26,509 bases of DNA from a virus, in IMG/VR virus record IMGVR_UViG_3300050139_000051, positions 1 through 26,509 of that record; one strand, given 5' to 3'. The notes below the pieces were generated by a model that worked only from the letters and a program-made list of their open reading frames with translations, was not told where the DNA came from and did not search any database. Shown here one piece after another: positions 14,614 to 21,884 of the stretch. The position numbers and the translations under genes are program-made. Each line of letters opens with the position of its first letter. The stretch's first letter is position 1.

Positions 14614-15015
14614 ATGTCTAAAGTAGGACCTGCAATATTATTCAAAATGGCGCGTGATGCGCAAATGCTGGGACTAGTTGTAGTCTCTCAATCACAGAGC
14701 GCTCTCGTGATCAGCAATGGATCAAATAACTTAACCGTTAGCTATGTTCAACCTGTTTTCTCGCCCCCACAAGTTGGCGGTGTTGATGACACCATCTCTC
14801 CGTTTCTTGGAATTGGCCCCGGCAATCCTGGACAACTTGCACTTCAAGGCGCAACTGGAACTACTATCGGAACCTTGATTGACAGCGCTGTTGCTGCTCA
14901 ATTGTTTGCTATGATGGCTGGTTACGCTAATGACATCAATTTGATGCATGATGATGGCGTTACTGTTTTGGCAAAAATTCGCGGTGATGTTAACCTTCTT
15001 GGTATGGGTCAGTAA
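14614..15015 (+). CDS. Hypothetical small head-region protein, 133 aa
   Basis: I do not recognise this gene. The protein is rich in Gly, Ala, Val, Ser and Asn. A beta-rich N-terminal half (LGLVVVSQSQSALVISNGS) is followed by Pro/Gly loops (FSPPQVGG, GIGPGNPGQ) and a helical Ala-rich part (LIDSAVAAQLFAMMAGY). It has no charged tail or Cys motif. It has a good AAGGAG ribosome site and lies between protease and scaffold genes under its own promoter, so it is probably made in quantity. A decoration or minor head protein is possible but unproven. Confidence 0.65.
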   Translation: MSKVGPAILFKMARDAQMLGLVVVSQSQSALVISNGSNNLTVSYVQPVFSPPQVGGVDDTISPFLGIGPGNPGQLALQGATGTTIGTLIDSAVAAQLFAMMAGYANDINLMHDDGVTVLAKIRGDVNLLGMGQ

Positions 15016-15039
15016 TCGGTCACAGCTGAGGAGCGCAAT

Positions 15040-15822
15040 ATGGATAAAGAACTTACAAAAAGCCTCAATGACCTGATCGACGAAACTCTTTCTGAACTGG
15101 AAGAGCTTCGCAAGTCACGTTTTTCGGCTTCGGAAATTAAGATCGAAGGCCCTGGCGAAGGTATCGCTGGCAAACCGTCTGATGGCGATCTTCATGCTAA
15201 GAAAGCAGAAGACGACAAAGACGAAGATGAAGATGACAAAGATAAGAAAGAAGTTGAAAAAGCTGCTAATCGCGAAGCTGACCCTAATGGTGGTCACCAC
15301 AAGATGGATAAAGGCGACGTAGAGAAAGCTGCTAATCGTGAAGCTGATCCCAACGGCGGACATCACAAGATGGACAAAGCTGAGGATAAGAAAGACGATA
15401 AGAAAGATGATAAGGAACCCCACAAGGATGATCCTGATCATGAAAAGAAAGAAAAGGACATGGCTAAGAAACTCTTAGACATGCACAAAGCTGAGATGAA
15501 AAAATCGGCTGATGAGCATGAGTCCTTGATGAAATCGTATGTCGAAGAAAAGATTCAGCCGCTAGAAGCCAAGCTGAGCACAATCCTCGACTTAGTGAAT
15601 AAGTTATCTGAACAGCCTGTCGCTTCGCGCGGCGCTACTGCACGTGTTCAACCTCTGTTTAAATCAGATGCTGAGACTGGCGAAGCACTAAGCAAAGCAC
15701 AAATTGCAGATAAATTGTTCGAATTGAAGAAATCAGGAACATATGTTGATTCGATGGATGTGGCCAAAGCTGAAATGGGCACAGACTTAGAGTCGATAGT
15801 TAGAAAGTATAAAATTTCGTAA
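15040..15822 (+). CDS. Putative scaffold / prohead core protein
   Basis: This 260-residue protein lies just before the capsid gene, the usual scaffold position in SPO1/T4-like modules. It is extremely charged (Lys, Asp, Glu), with a helical N terminus (TKSLNDLIDETLSELEELRK), a low-complexity middle and a long coiled-coil helix (about 137-190). The C-terminal end is a conserved-looking helical segment (KAQIADKLFELKKSG, LESIVRKYKIS) that could bind capsid protein. Residues 72-115 are two copies of a 22-residue unit. No recognised family signature was seen; composition, coiled coil and position support the call. It would form the inner core around which capsid proteins assemble and then be degraded by the protease. 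Confidence 0.7.
   Translation: MDKELTKSLNDLIDETLSELEELRKSRFSASEIKIEGPGEGIAGKPSDGDLHAKKAEDDKDEDEDDKDKKEVEKAANREADPNGGHHKMDKGDVEKAANREADPNGGHHKMDKAEDKKDDKKDDKEPHKDDPDHEKKEKDMAKKLLDMHKAEMKKSADEHESLMKSYVEEKIQPLEAKLSTILDLVNKLSEQPVASRGATARVQPLFKSDAETGEALSKAQIADKLFELKKSGTYVDSMDVAKAEMGTDLESIVRKYKIS
15253..15384 (+). repeat. Tandem 66-bp repeat inside the scaffold-like gene
   Basis: Two adjacent 66-nt units (15253-15318, 15319-15384) encode a 22-residue unit, AANREADPNGGHHKMDK plus flanking residues, with the first 20 residues identical. The DNA copies differ at third codon positions (e.g. CGC/CGT, GGTGGT/GGCGGA), so the protein has been kept while the DNA drifted. The HH and Asp/Glu residues suggest metal or pH sensitivity, but this is unproven. 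Confidence 0.85.
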
Positions 15823-15840
15823 TCAAAGGAGAGCACGAAA

Positions 15841-17295
15841 ATGCAGAACGACGCAGTTAACCAAATTCTACAGGGAATGGACCAGGGCCTAGTGTCCGCA
15901 GCCGACCTTGAAGCCTTGAATAAGGCTATCACCGCTGGTTACGGTGGTTCAGGTAAGCCTACCGACCTCGTATACGGTGGCGTAATTCAAGCAGAATCAT
16001 TGGAAGCTACTCTAAAGAGTGTGACTTTTGATATGAAGAATATGAAGCTTTGGCCGGCAATTGCCGTCGATAAGGCTTATAACTTGTTCGAACAGTACAA
16101 TCGTTTGATCAGTTATGGTTCTGATTCTGCTCCGTACATCGGCGAAGGTGGAGCTCCTATTGAGGAAGATTCGACCTACGTACGTGACGGGCAAAAGATC
16201 GTGTTCTTCGGTACACGTCGTAAGGTTTCGCACCAAATGACGCTCGTCCGTGTGACTGTTGGTGACGTTGTCGCTCAACAAGCAAAAGAAGGAACGATGC
16301 ATCTTTTGAAGAACGTTGAGCGTGAACTCTACTGGGGTAACTCTCACTTCCTAAATCGTAGCTCTGGCGCAAACGATGGTGCTGATTCAAACATCAACAC
16401 TAACTCGATCGCAATGGCTGGCGTTTTGAAGCAACTTAAAAAAGGTGACACAGATGTTCTTCAACAATCTGGTGACTTTGCAGGATATGGAGATGTTCGC
16501 TCGATCATCACTAACCTCGCAGGTGCTGTAATCGCCCAAGACGATATCGAACAGTTGGCCGTGATCGCGTTGGAAAACTTCGGTGCTCCAAGCTCGCTTC
16601 ACATTGAACCGGCTGCTCTATCTGCTTTCGTGAAGCAGTTCTATCCACAATTCCGTTCTGCTCCTGGTCTCGCTAACCAAACCGTTGGTTATGATGTGTC
16701 GAAAGTCACAACAACTGCCGGCGTTATCGACTTGAAGCCGAACTTGTTCTTGCGTCCTCGCTCACAAGCGCGTCCGCAGGCAACTGGAACTCTTGCTCCT
16801 CAGCTTGGTGGCTTCGCAGTCACTGCTGCTGGTTCAGGTTCTGGTTCAGCTCTTGCAGCTGGCGTGTACAACATCAAGGTAACCTTGGTGAACGACGCTG
16901 GTGAATCTAGCCCATTCCAAGTTGTTTCCGCTCCTACTCTTACTCTTGGTCAGAACCTTGTTCTGTCCGCTTCTGGCATCCCTTCTGGCGTTAAGTACAT
17001 TAAAGCGTACATTTCTGCTCCAGGCGGCGCTGTTGGAACTGAGAAGTTCTGCGGTAACTTCGCAAATGCAGGTGCTACTACCTACACATTGGCTGGCGCA
17101 ATGCAGCCTGGTCTTGGTGAGGCCTTCTTGCTTGACATGAGTGCTGAAAATATGCGCTTCAAGCAATTAGCTCCTTTGAGCAAGATCAACTTTGCTATCG
17201 TTACGACTGCGCTTGAATTCGCGATCGTGCTGTACGGAGCTCTCTTCGTATACACTCCTCGCTTCAACTGCTTGTTCGAAAACACTGGCAAGTAA
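15841..17295 (+). CDS. Major capsid protein (SPO1/Twort-type, HK97 fold with Ig-like insert)
   Basis: This 484-residue protein resembles phage K/SPO1 capsid proteins. The C-terminal segment INFAIVTTALEFAIVLYGAL (449-468) followed by YTPRF matches the 'INASITFAVLWYGALALRAP' region of phage K. Residues about 325-425 look like an inserted Ig/FN3-like domain (GVYNIKVTLVNDAGESSP, GVKYIKAYIS), as in that group. Conserved core segments include RRKVSHQMTLV and RELYWGNS. Residues 1-52 may be a removable delta peptide ending in VIQAE. A strong AAGGAG-type ribosome site (AAAGGAGAG) precedes the ATG, and a terminator follows, fitting very high expression. It would form the icosahedral shell. Confidence 0.92.
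   Translation: MQNDAVNQILQGMDQGLVSAADLEALNKAITAGYGGSGKPTDLVYGGVIQAESLEATLKSVTFDMKNMKLWPAIAVDKAYNLFEQYNRLISYGSDSAPYIGEGGAPIEEDSTYVRDGQKIVFFGTRRKVSHQMTLVRVTVGDVVAQQAKEGTMHLLKNVERELYWGNSHFLNRSSGANDGADSNINTNSIAMAGVLKQLKKGDTDVLQQSGDFAGYGDVRSIITNLAGAVIAQDDIEQLAVIALENFGAPSSLHIEPAALSAFVKQFYPQFRSAPGLANQTVGYDVSKVTTTAGVIDLKPNLFLRPRSQARPQATGTLAPQLGGFAVTAAGSGSGSALAAGVYNIKVTLVNDAGESSPFQVVSAPTLTLGQNLVLSASGIPSGVKYIKAYISAPGGAVGTEKFCGNFANAGATTYTLAGAMQPGLGEAFLLDMSAENMRFKQLAPLSKINFAIVTTALEFAIVLYGALFVYTPRFNCLFENTGK
15925..15999 (+). other. N-terminal capsid peptide (copy 2 of shared motif; likely protease site)
   Basis: Capsid residues 29-53 match the peptide in the tail of the prohead protease (14291-14365) at about 16 of 25 positions. 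The ending VIQAES suggests cutting between E52 and S53, which would remove a 52-residue N-terminal piece, similar in size to the 65 residues removed from T4 gp23. This is inferred from sequence only. Confidence 0.6.
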
Positions 17296-17318
17296 TCGTT
17301 AGTTAAAATTAGACTCTT

Positions 17319-17349
17319 AAAAAGGCTGCTTATGCGGCCTTTTTTATTT
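17319..17349 (+). terminator. Rho-independent terminator after the capsid gene
   Basis: AAAAAGGCTGC (17319-17329) pairs with GCGGCCTTTTT (17334-17344) across a TTAT loop, with one G-U pair, giving an 11-bp stem. A T tract (17340-17345, then ATTT) follows the G+C part. It lies 24 nt after the capsid stop and is the only clear terminator in the window. Confidence 0.9.
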
Positions 17350-17361
17350 GTACTACACGTC

Positions 17362-17370
17362 TGGTAGAAT
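17362..17370 (+). promoter_or_regulatory. Extended -10 promoter (TGGTAGAAT); predicts leaderless mRNA
   Basis: TGGTAGAAT ends 6 nt before ATG 17377, directly after the terminator. The bases between are AGAGAT, with no good Shine-Dalgarno. It differs at one position from TATAAT but keeps the TGG and the spacing seen at the portal gene. It would restart transcription after the capsid terminator. Confidence 0.5.
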
Positions 17371-17376
17371 AGAGAT

Positions 17377-18201
17377 ATGGATATTATCGAAGCTTTAGTC
17401 AAAAGACTAATAGAAGACGAAGACTTGCTTAAAGGTGTGACGCCTCGCAAGGTCCAAAAGATGCTAGATCATCTAGCAGTTGCTAAGAATCCCAAGCTTT
17501 CCCCACAGCAGAGACAGATGGCCCTAGAGCAGGTAAATAGCCTTGCTAATGAGGGAAAAGAGAAGAGATCTGCGCAGAGCAGAATGTCTCACTTAGATAA
17601 GCTTCTAGCTGGAGCTAAAAGTAAGACAGCCACTGCAGCTGATCAGAAGCTCGCAGAGATCGCCGCACGTGCCGGCATAAAACTACCTAAAGAGAAAGTA
17701 AGAGACGCTCCTGCCACTCCAGGCAGTGACTCAACACTCAAAGAATTAGAGACCTCCGCTAGAAGAGCCAAAAGAGATCCTAATGCTATGCCAGATGACT
17801 ACTACAATATCCCTACCTCTGAAGAGGCAACAACACAGCTTCTTGATGCTGGCAAGCCAGAAAAAGCTAAACGCATGGTACAGAGCAAACTTGCATCTCA
17901 AACCAAAGAAGCCTTAGAGCATGTAAACAAGCTGCACAGCATGGGCGATACCGACAGTGCCCACGAGCTCTACAGCGCGATCCCTAAGAATCTTTTGCCC
18001 AAAGACATGCACGGTTACAATCCTGATTATATGCACTATGGCGTTGCTCCTGCGCACTGGGGAGCACTACCAGTCGACGCTCATCAGCACATGCATAACA
18101 CTCATAAACAATTGTTAAGTGGTGAACTCGATAATCACCCTGATTACCAGCATATCGTTCCAAAGGTGAAGGCCTTAAAGGTTCCAAAGCCTTCTGCGTA
18201 A
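17377..18201 (+). CDS. Hypothetical helical protein, 274 aa
   Basis: I do not recognise this gene. The N terminus (MDIIEALVKRLIEDEDLLKG, then VTPRKVQKMLDHL) is helical, followed by basic helical stretches, a Pro/Ser linker and a His/Tyr-rich C terminus (about residues 205-255; HGYNPDYMHYG, DAHQHMHNTHKQ). It has no membrane segment or signal peptide. The C-terminal composition resembles that of the 20688-21884 protein, so both may be virion proteins with a related His-rich part. It begins 6 nt after a -10 box and is followed by the kinase with its own box. A structural role is inferred only from position. Confidence 0.65.
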   Translation: MDIIEALVKRLIEDEDLLKGVTPRKVQKMLDHLAVAKNPKLSPQQRQMALEQVNSLANEGKEKRSAQSRMSHLDKLLAGAKSKTATAADQKLAEIAARAGIKLPKEKVRDAPATPGSDSTLKELETSARRAKRDPNAMPDDYYNIPTSEEATTQLLDAGKPEKAKRMVQSKLASQTKEALEHVNKLHSMGDTDSAHELYSAIPKNLLPKDMHGYNPDYMHYGVAPAHWGALPVDAHQHMHNTHKQLLSGELDNHPDYQHIVPKVKALKVPKPSA

Positions 18202-18205
18202 TTTG

Positions 18206-18211
18206 TATAAT
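18206..18211 (+). promoter_or_regulatory. -10 promoter for thymidylate kinase; predicts leaderless mRNA
   Basis: TTGTATAAT ends 6 nt before ATG 18218; the bases between are TACAGC, with no ribosome site. The spacing decides the start: the in-frame TTG at 18203 would lie at or upstream of the -10 box and could not be in the mRNA from this promoter. Spacing is the same as for the portal gene and the 17377 gene. Confidence 0.58.
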
Positions 18212-18217
18212 TACAGC

Positions 18218-18895
18218 ATGAGAAAAGCCAAATATATATGTCTAGAAGGTACTGAGGGCGTTGGAAAGACCACACAAACTCAGAAGTTGTACGATTACTT
18301 ACATTCCAAGGGTTACAGCGTCTTGCTGACAAAAGAACCCGGAACAGCACATCTTCCACTCACAATGAAGCTACGCGAGATCATGCTTAGCAATGAGTAC
18401 AATGATCAACTCACTGTTGCTTCTCGAGAGTATCTGGCTCAAGCAATCCGCTCCATTCACTTGGAACATCTCATTGTTCCCGCTCATCAGAAGTATGACT
18501 ATATAGTTCAGGACAGGGGTATACTGTCAAGCTACTCGTACGGAGATGCATGTGGAAATGAATTTTCATTCTTGAAGACTATGGCAGAGGCTACTGTTCA
18601 GGGTGCTAACTTATCCAACCGTGCTTTTCCTTATTGTCCAGAGAATATCTACAACAAGGTAGTATACCTGCGAGGCAACTCAAAGAAGAATCTTAGAAGA
18701 GCTACGGATTCGAAACAGGAGTATACTGCAGGTGACGCCATTGAGGCTAAAGGTGATACGTTCATGGAGAAGTGCTCCAGCAATATGGATGAATACTCGT
18801 CTTACTTTAATGCGTGTAGAATAGAAGTAGATGGCAAGTCAATTGAAGAAGTGCACCAAGAGATACTTGCCGCACTCGAACTAAAGGATGCGTAA
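18218..18895 (+). CDS. tmk: Thymidylate kinase
   Basis: This 225-residue enzyme phosphorylates dTMP to dTDP for phage DNA synthesis. The P-loop is EGTEGVGKTT near the N terminus. The next motif, KEPGTAHLPLTMKLREIML, matches the 'REPGGT...IR.ILL' segment of Tmk. VQDRGILSSYSYGDACG matches the DR(Y/F)..S..AYQG signature. Length fits the family (about 205-225 aa). ATG 18218 is chosen because it removes five unconserved residues and sits 6 nt after a -10 box. It heads a three-gene nucleotide/nucleic acid group, overlapping the exonuclease gene by 1 nt. It is a more typical Tmk than the kinase at 10688. Confidence 0.87.
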   Translation: MRKAKYICLEGTEGVGKTTQTQKLYDYLHSKGYSVLLTKEPGTAHLPLTMKLREIMLSNEYNDQLTVASREYLAQAIRSIHLEHLIVPAHQKYDYIVQDRGILSSYSYGDACGNEFSFLKTMAEATVQGANLSNRAFPYCPENIYNKVVYLRGNSKKNLRRATDSKQEYTAGDAIEAKGDTFMEKCSSNMDEYSSYFNACRIEVDGKSIEEVHQEILAALELKDA

Positions 18896-19725
18896 TGTCT
18901 AAGAAAGCCAAAGCCAAGAGTCCTCCCAAGCTGAATCGTCCAAAGGTACTGATATTTGACATCGAGACTGCTCCTATCATAGGACACGTTTGGAGTCTGT
19001 GGGAGAACAATGTGTCTCTCAACCAGATAGTCGCTGATTGGCATGTTTTGAGCTGGAGTGCAAAATGGCTTGACGATCCGCCAACAAAGATCATGTACGA
19101 GGATCAGAGCAAAGCAAAGATCATCTCAGACGACGCAAAACTCCTTGAAGGCATCTGGAAACTCCTAGATGAGGCTGATGTTGTTATTACGCAGAATGGC
19201 AAGCACTTCGATCAGAAGAAACTTAACGCTAGATTTATTCTAAACAAGATGCAACCGCCAAGCAGCTACAAACACATCGACACAAAAGTTATTGCATCAA
19301 AACACTTCGGTTTTACAAGCAATAAGCTTGAGTACATGACCGATAAACTGTGTGTTAAATACAAGAAGCTAAAACACAAGGAATTTCCCGGCCATGAGAT
19401 GTGGGTCGAATGTTTAGCAGGCAATCAGAAGGCTTGGGCTGCAATGGAAAAATACAATAAGTATGACGTTTTAGCTCTAGAAGAGCTATACCACATCCTT
19501 ATTCCGTGGGACAACAGCATTAACTTCAATCTGTATCATGATGAAACAGACCACGTGTGCAAGTGTGGAAGTACGTCGTTTGCTAAGAACGGCTTCTATT
19601 ATACAAGCGCTGGTAAGTATCAGAAACACAAATGTAAACAATGTGGTGCAGAGATCCGGGATAAGCAAAATCTCTTTTCGAAAGAAAAGCGCGATTCCCT
19701 GAAGGTTAGCCCGCCACGAAACTAA
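18895..19725 (+). CDS. DEDD-family 3'-5' exonuclease with C-terminal zinc ribbon
   Basis: This 276-residue protein has a DnaQ/RNase H-like exonuclease fold resembling the YprB-type group. Exo I is FDIET (D22, E24), Exo II is NGKHFDQKKLN (D106), and Exo III is EKYNKYDVLAL with Y187 and D191, suggesting a DEDDy enzyme. The C terminus (about 220-260) is a zinc ribbon with C222, C224, C247 and C250; it resembles zinc fingers found in some transposases (HKCKQCG). The basic N-terminal 15 residues (KKAKAKSPPK) may help bind nucleic acid. It could trim DNA or RNA ends in replication, recombination or host DNA breakdown. The exact substrate is unknown. Confidence 0.78.
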   Translation: MSKKAKAKSPPKLNRPKVLIFDIETAPIIGHVWSLWENNVSLNQIVADWHVLSWSAKWLDDPPTKIMYEDQSKAKIISDDAKLLEGIWKLLDEADVVITQNGKHFDQKKLNARFILNKMQPPSSYKHIDTKVIASKHFGFTSNKLEYMTDKLCVKYKKLKHKEFPGHEMWVECLAGNQKAWAAMEKYNKYDVLALEELYHILIPWDNSINFNLYHDETDHVCKCGSTSFAKNGFYYTSAGKYQKHKCKQCGAEIRDKQNLFSKEKRDSLKVSPPRN

Positions 19726-19732
19726 GGTAGTT

Positions 19733-20296
19733 ATGGTCTTCAAAGAGATAGAATCAAAGTACGATGCAAAAGATATCTCCATGAACAAGTTCATGGAGCT
19801 TATCACAACGAAGTACAAGATCAACAAAAAGATGTTGGTCAGTTCGTTTGACGACTACTTTATTGATAATGATAGTAACTTCATCAGGTATCGCTATACG
19901 GATGACAGGGGTGAGCTCACTATCAAACGTAAGACCAGTGACAAGAATAACAATGATCGTATCGAAGTCAATGTTCCTACAGCTGGAGATAACCTTAAAG
20001 CCATTGAGGCATTCGTTGATCTCCTGGGCTATAAGCATAATTTTGGTATCTATAAGACCTGCCAGATCTATTGGGTCGATAAAGTCGTTATGGTCTACTA
20101 CGTAGTCTATGACAAAGAGATGAAAGAGCTTAGACGTTTTGTCGAGATTGAAGCCAATGAGGACTTAGTTTGGACCTCAGAGCAAGAGGCCTGGGACGAA
20201 GTGACCAAATATGAGAAAGAGCTAGAGCCCCTAGGTATTAATCCAAGTCGTCGACTTAAAAAGTCACTCTACGAGATCTTTCGCAGAGCTTCCTGA
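19733..20296 (+). CDS. CYTH-domain (triphosphate tunnel) protein
   Basis: This 187-residue protein has the hallmarks of the CYTH family. ExExK is EIESK at residues 5-9. It is followed by DDYFID, IRYR, ELTIKRK, an R-x-E-x-N strand (RIEVNV), KTCQIYW and FVEIEAN, the alternating charged strands that line a triphosphate-binding tunnel. Known members include class IV adenylate cyclase, thiamine triphosphatase, inorganic triphosphatase and RNA triphosphatase. All tunnel charges seem kept, so it is probably active on a triphosphate compound with Mg2+. The C-terminal helix (PSRRLKKSLYEIFRR) is basic. It lies 7 nt after the exonuclease gene, suggesting nucleotide-related work. The substrate cannot be told from sequence. 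Confidence 0.8.
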   Translation: MVFKEIESKYDAKDISMNKFMELITTKYKINKKMLVSSFDDYFIDNDSNFIRYRYTDDRGELTIKRKTSDKNNNDRIEVNVPTAGDNLKAIEAFVDLLGYKHNFGIYKTCQIYWVDKVVMVYYVVYDKEMKELRRFVEIEANEDLVWTSEQEAWDEVTKYEKELEPLGINPSRRLKKSLYEIFRRAS

Positions 20297-20317
20297 GATT
20301 TTTAAGTCGGGAAATGC

Positions 20318-20325
20318 GGTATAAT
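20318..20325 (+). promoter_or_regulatory. -10 promoter (GGTATAAT) before small virion-type gene
   Basis: CGGTATAAT lies in the 52-nt gap after the CYTH gene. Transcription would start near 20332, leaving a short leader with AAGGAG at 20337-20342 before ATG 20349. A weak inverted repeat (GTCCCT 20326-20331 against AGGAGAC 20338-20344, one mismatch) resembles the hairpin at 10664 but is much less convincing. It would restart the head-tail gene block. Confidence 0.58.
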
Positions 20326-20348
20326 GTCCCTATAGCAAGGAGACATAA

Positions 20349-20678
20349 ATGCGCGCAGCAAATTTAGCAAATGAAGCAGTAAGACAGGCCGAAGTTGGCC
20401 AGGTATGGGAAGAACAGCTCTCTGGAGCTGCTGGTACGCTTTCATTGCGTCCTTATACGACCTTTAGAGTTAGAGCCGGTGGTGCTGTTACAGTGACCAT
20501 TGATGGCACATTAGCCATGACAATGATAACTGGTGAAATCGCTATCTTCAATGCGGGAAGTGGTCAACCTGGCATTTCTGGTCCTACTCCTGCAGATACA
20601 AGAGCAATAACAGCAGTTGTTATTGTTGCCGGAACTGCTTTCGTACAGACTGCAAGAGATAACGTCCGTAAGGCTTAA
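20349..20678 (+). CDS. Small beta-rich protein, possible decoration/virion protein
   Basis: I cannot assign a family. The 109-residue protein has a helical N terminus (about 1-25; LANEAVRQAEVGQVWEEQL) and then a Gly/Thr/Val/Ala-rich beta region (TFRVRAGGAVTVTIDGT, AVVIVAGTAFVQTAR). There are no Cys or membrane segments. The composition resembles small capsid decoration or fibre-like proteins, and the gene has its own promoter and a good AAGGAG site, as expected for an abundant product. The role is inferred from composition and position. Confidence 0.62.
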   Translation: MRAANLANEAVRQAEVGQVWEEQLSGAAGTLSLRPYTTFRVRAGGAVTVTIDGTLAMTMITGEIAIFNAGSGQPGISGPTPADTRAITAVVIVAGTAFVQTARDNVRKA

Positions 20679-20687
20679 GGAGATATC

Positions 20688-21884
20688 ATGGAACTCAAAG
20701 GTTTCAGGGAGATCTTGCTTAAGAAGGCTGAAGGCAATACGACCCTGCAAACGCTTATAGCGTATGCCAAAGATGACATTTTAATAGATAAAGTGATTGA
20801 AGCTCTTGAGAAGATGGCTCGTCCTAATGCATCTATGGGCCGTGGTGCAAACGCTGCTGTTATGGCTTTTGCCAATCAACTGAAGAATAAAGATGTGTCT
20901 ATGATGCACGATGCACTTGGACATCACGTCTCTCATTACAAGAGCGCTTTGAAAGCTGCTCAAGATCCTGGCACTGACCCAAGCAAGATTGCAAACCACA
21001 GGAAGGTTGCAGATCAACATCTTAATAAGATAATTCCTCTTATGCACTTAGCTGGTCGCGCTGCGCCGCACTCTGGTGGGTCGTTAGCATTAGACTATGT
21101 ACCAACTGAAGGTTGGGAAACTAACTATACGCGTCTCGACAGAAATCCCATGAACGGTAAGCTGCAAGAAGGAACTAAGGGTCTTGGTCGTCGTCCGAAG
21201 TCTACAAAACGGAATCCATTTCATGAATCAGATCCACAGCATGCTGATTTAAACGCCAAGGGGCACAATCCTTATGGCGTTCCTGATTACAGATATCTGG
21301 AGATGGCTCCTCATCCTGGACATCCAGATTATAAATCCACCGCTCACGAAGGTGGATATCCCTTTGAAGAGACACAACTTGGTAACCCTGCTAAGGTCGA
21401 TGCTAAAGAAGCACATATCCACGATCGCGACGTAGAGTCTTCAGATAAGTATACTCCGCACCCATTTGATTCTCATCCTGTTCACGCGTTGGCTGATGTG
21501 AAGCAAGGTAGTTTTATTGATGAGAATGACCCTAGGCTTTCAAAGTTTGCTAAAGACATGGAGCAATGGCATGATTCGGACCATAGTAAAAAGTGGACAG
21601 AAAAACTTAAAGAAGACTACGCTAAAGACCCAGAAGCCTTTAAAGCCCGCGGGAAGACAAAACCAAGTCATGCCTACGAAGGGATCAACCTGCAAGAACC
21701 GGAACATCACGTTAAGCACCACACAGAGACTTATGGTAAGCCTGAGAAGATCGGAGCAAAAAAGGAAACTACTAAGAAAGAAGCGCCATCTAGCGCTGGC
21801 AAAACTGCAGATATCTCTGAGGCTGATCTAGCTAAGATGCCTCCTGCTATTCGTGCTATATATATGAAGTCGAGGAATAAGTAA
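20688..21884 (+). CDS. Hypothetical virion-type protein with His/Pro-rich middle, 398 aa
   Basis: I do not recognise a domain. The protein has a helical N-terminal part (1-130), then a long His/Asp/Pro/Gly-rich region with few hydrophobic residues (e.g. HPGHPDYKSTAHEGGYPFEE), probably disordered or metal-binding. The C terminus (ISEADLAKMPPAIRAIYMKS, 376-395) closely matches a segment in the next protein (residues 158-177: ISEKDLAAMPKAVRDIYAKA). The shared peptide may be a docking site for the same partner, such as capsid or portal. A good AAGGAG site precedes the ATG. The stop overlaps the next start by 1 nt. A packaged inner-head protein is one reading. Confidence 0.65.
   Translation: MELKGFREILLKKAEGNTTLQTLIAYAKDDILIDKVIEALEKMARPNASMGRGANAAVMAFANQLKNKDVSMMHDALGHHVSHYKSALKAAQDPGTDPSKIANHRKVADQHLNKIIPLMHLAGRAAPHSGGSLALDYVPTEGWETNYTRLDRNPMNGKLQEGTKGLGRRPKSTKRNPFHESDPQHADLNAKGHNPYGVPDYRYLEMAPHPGHPDYKSTAHEGGYPFEETQLGNPAKVDAKEAHIHDRDVESSDKYTPHPFDSHPVHALADVKQGSFIDENDPRLSKFAKDMEQWHDSDHSKKWTEKLKEDYAKDPEAFKARGKTKPSHAYEGINLQEPEHHVKHHTETYGKPEKIGAKKETTKKEAPSSAGKTADISEADLAKMPPAIRAIYMKSRNK

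Noticed and set aside
15253-15384. CRISPR-like direct repeats
   Set aside because: Only two units, directly adjacent with no spacers, in frame within a coding gene.
18203-18217. TTG start for thymidylate kinase
   Set aside because: It would lie at or upstream of the -10 box and adds residues not typical of Tmk.
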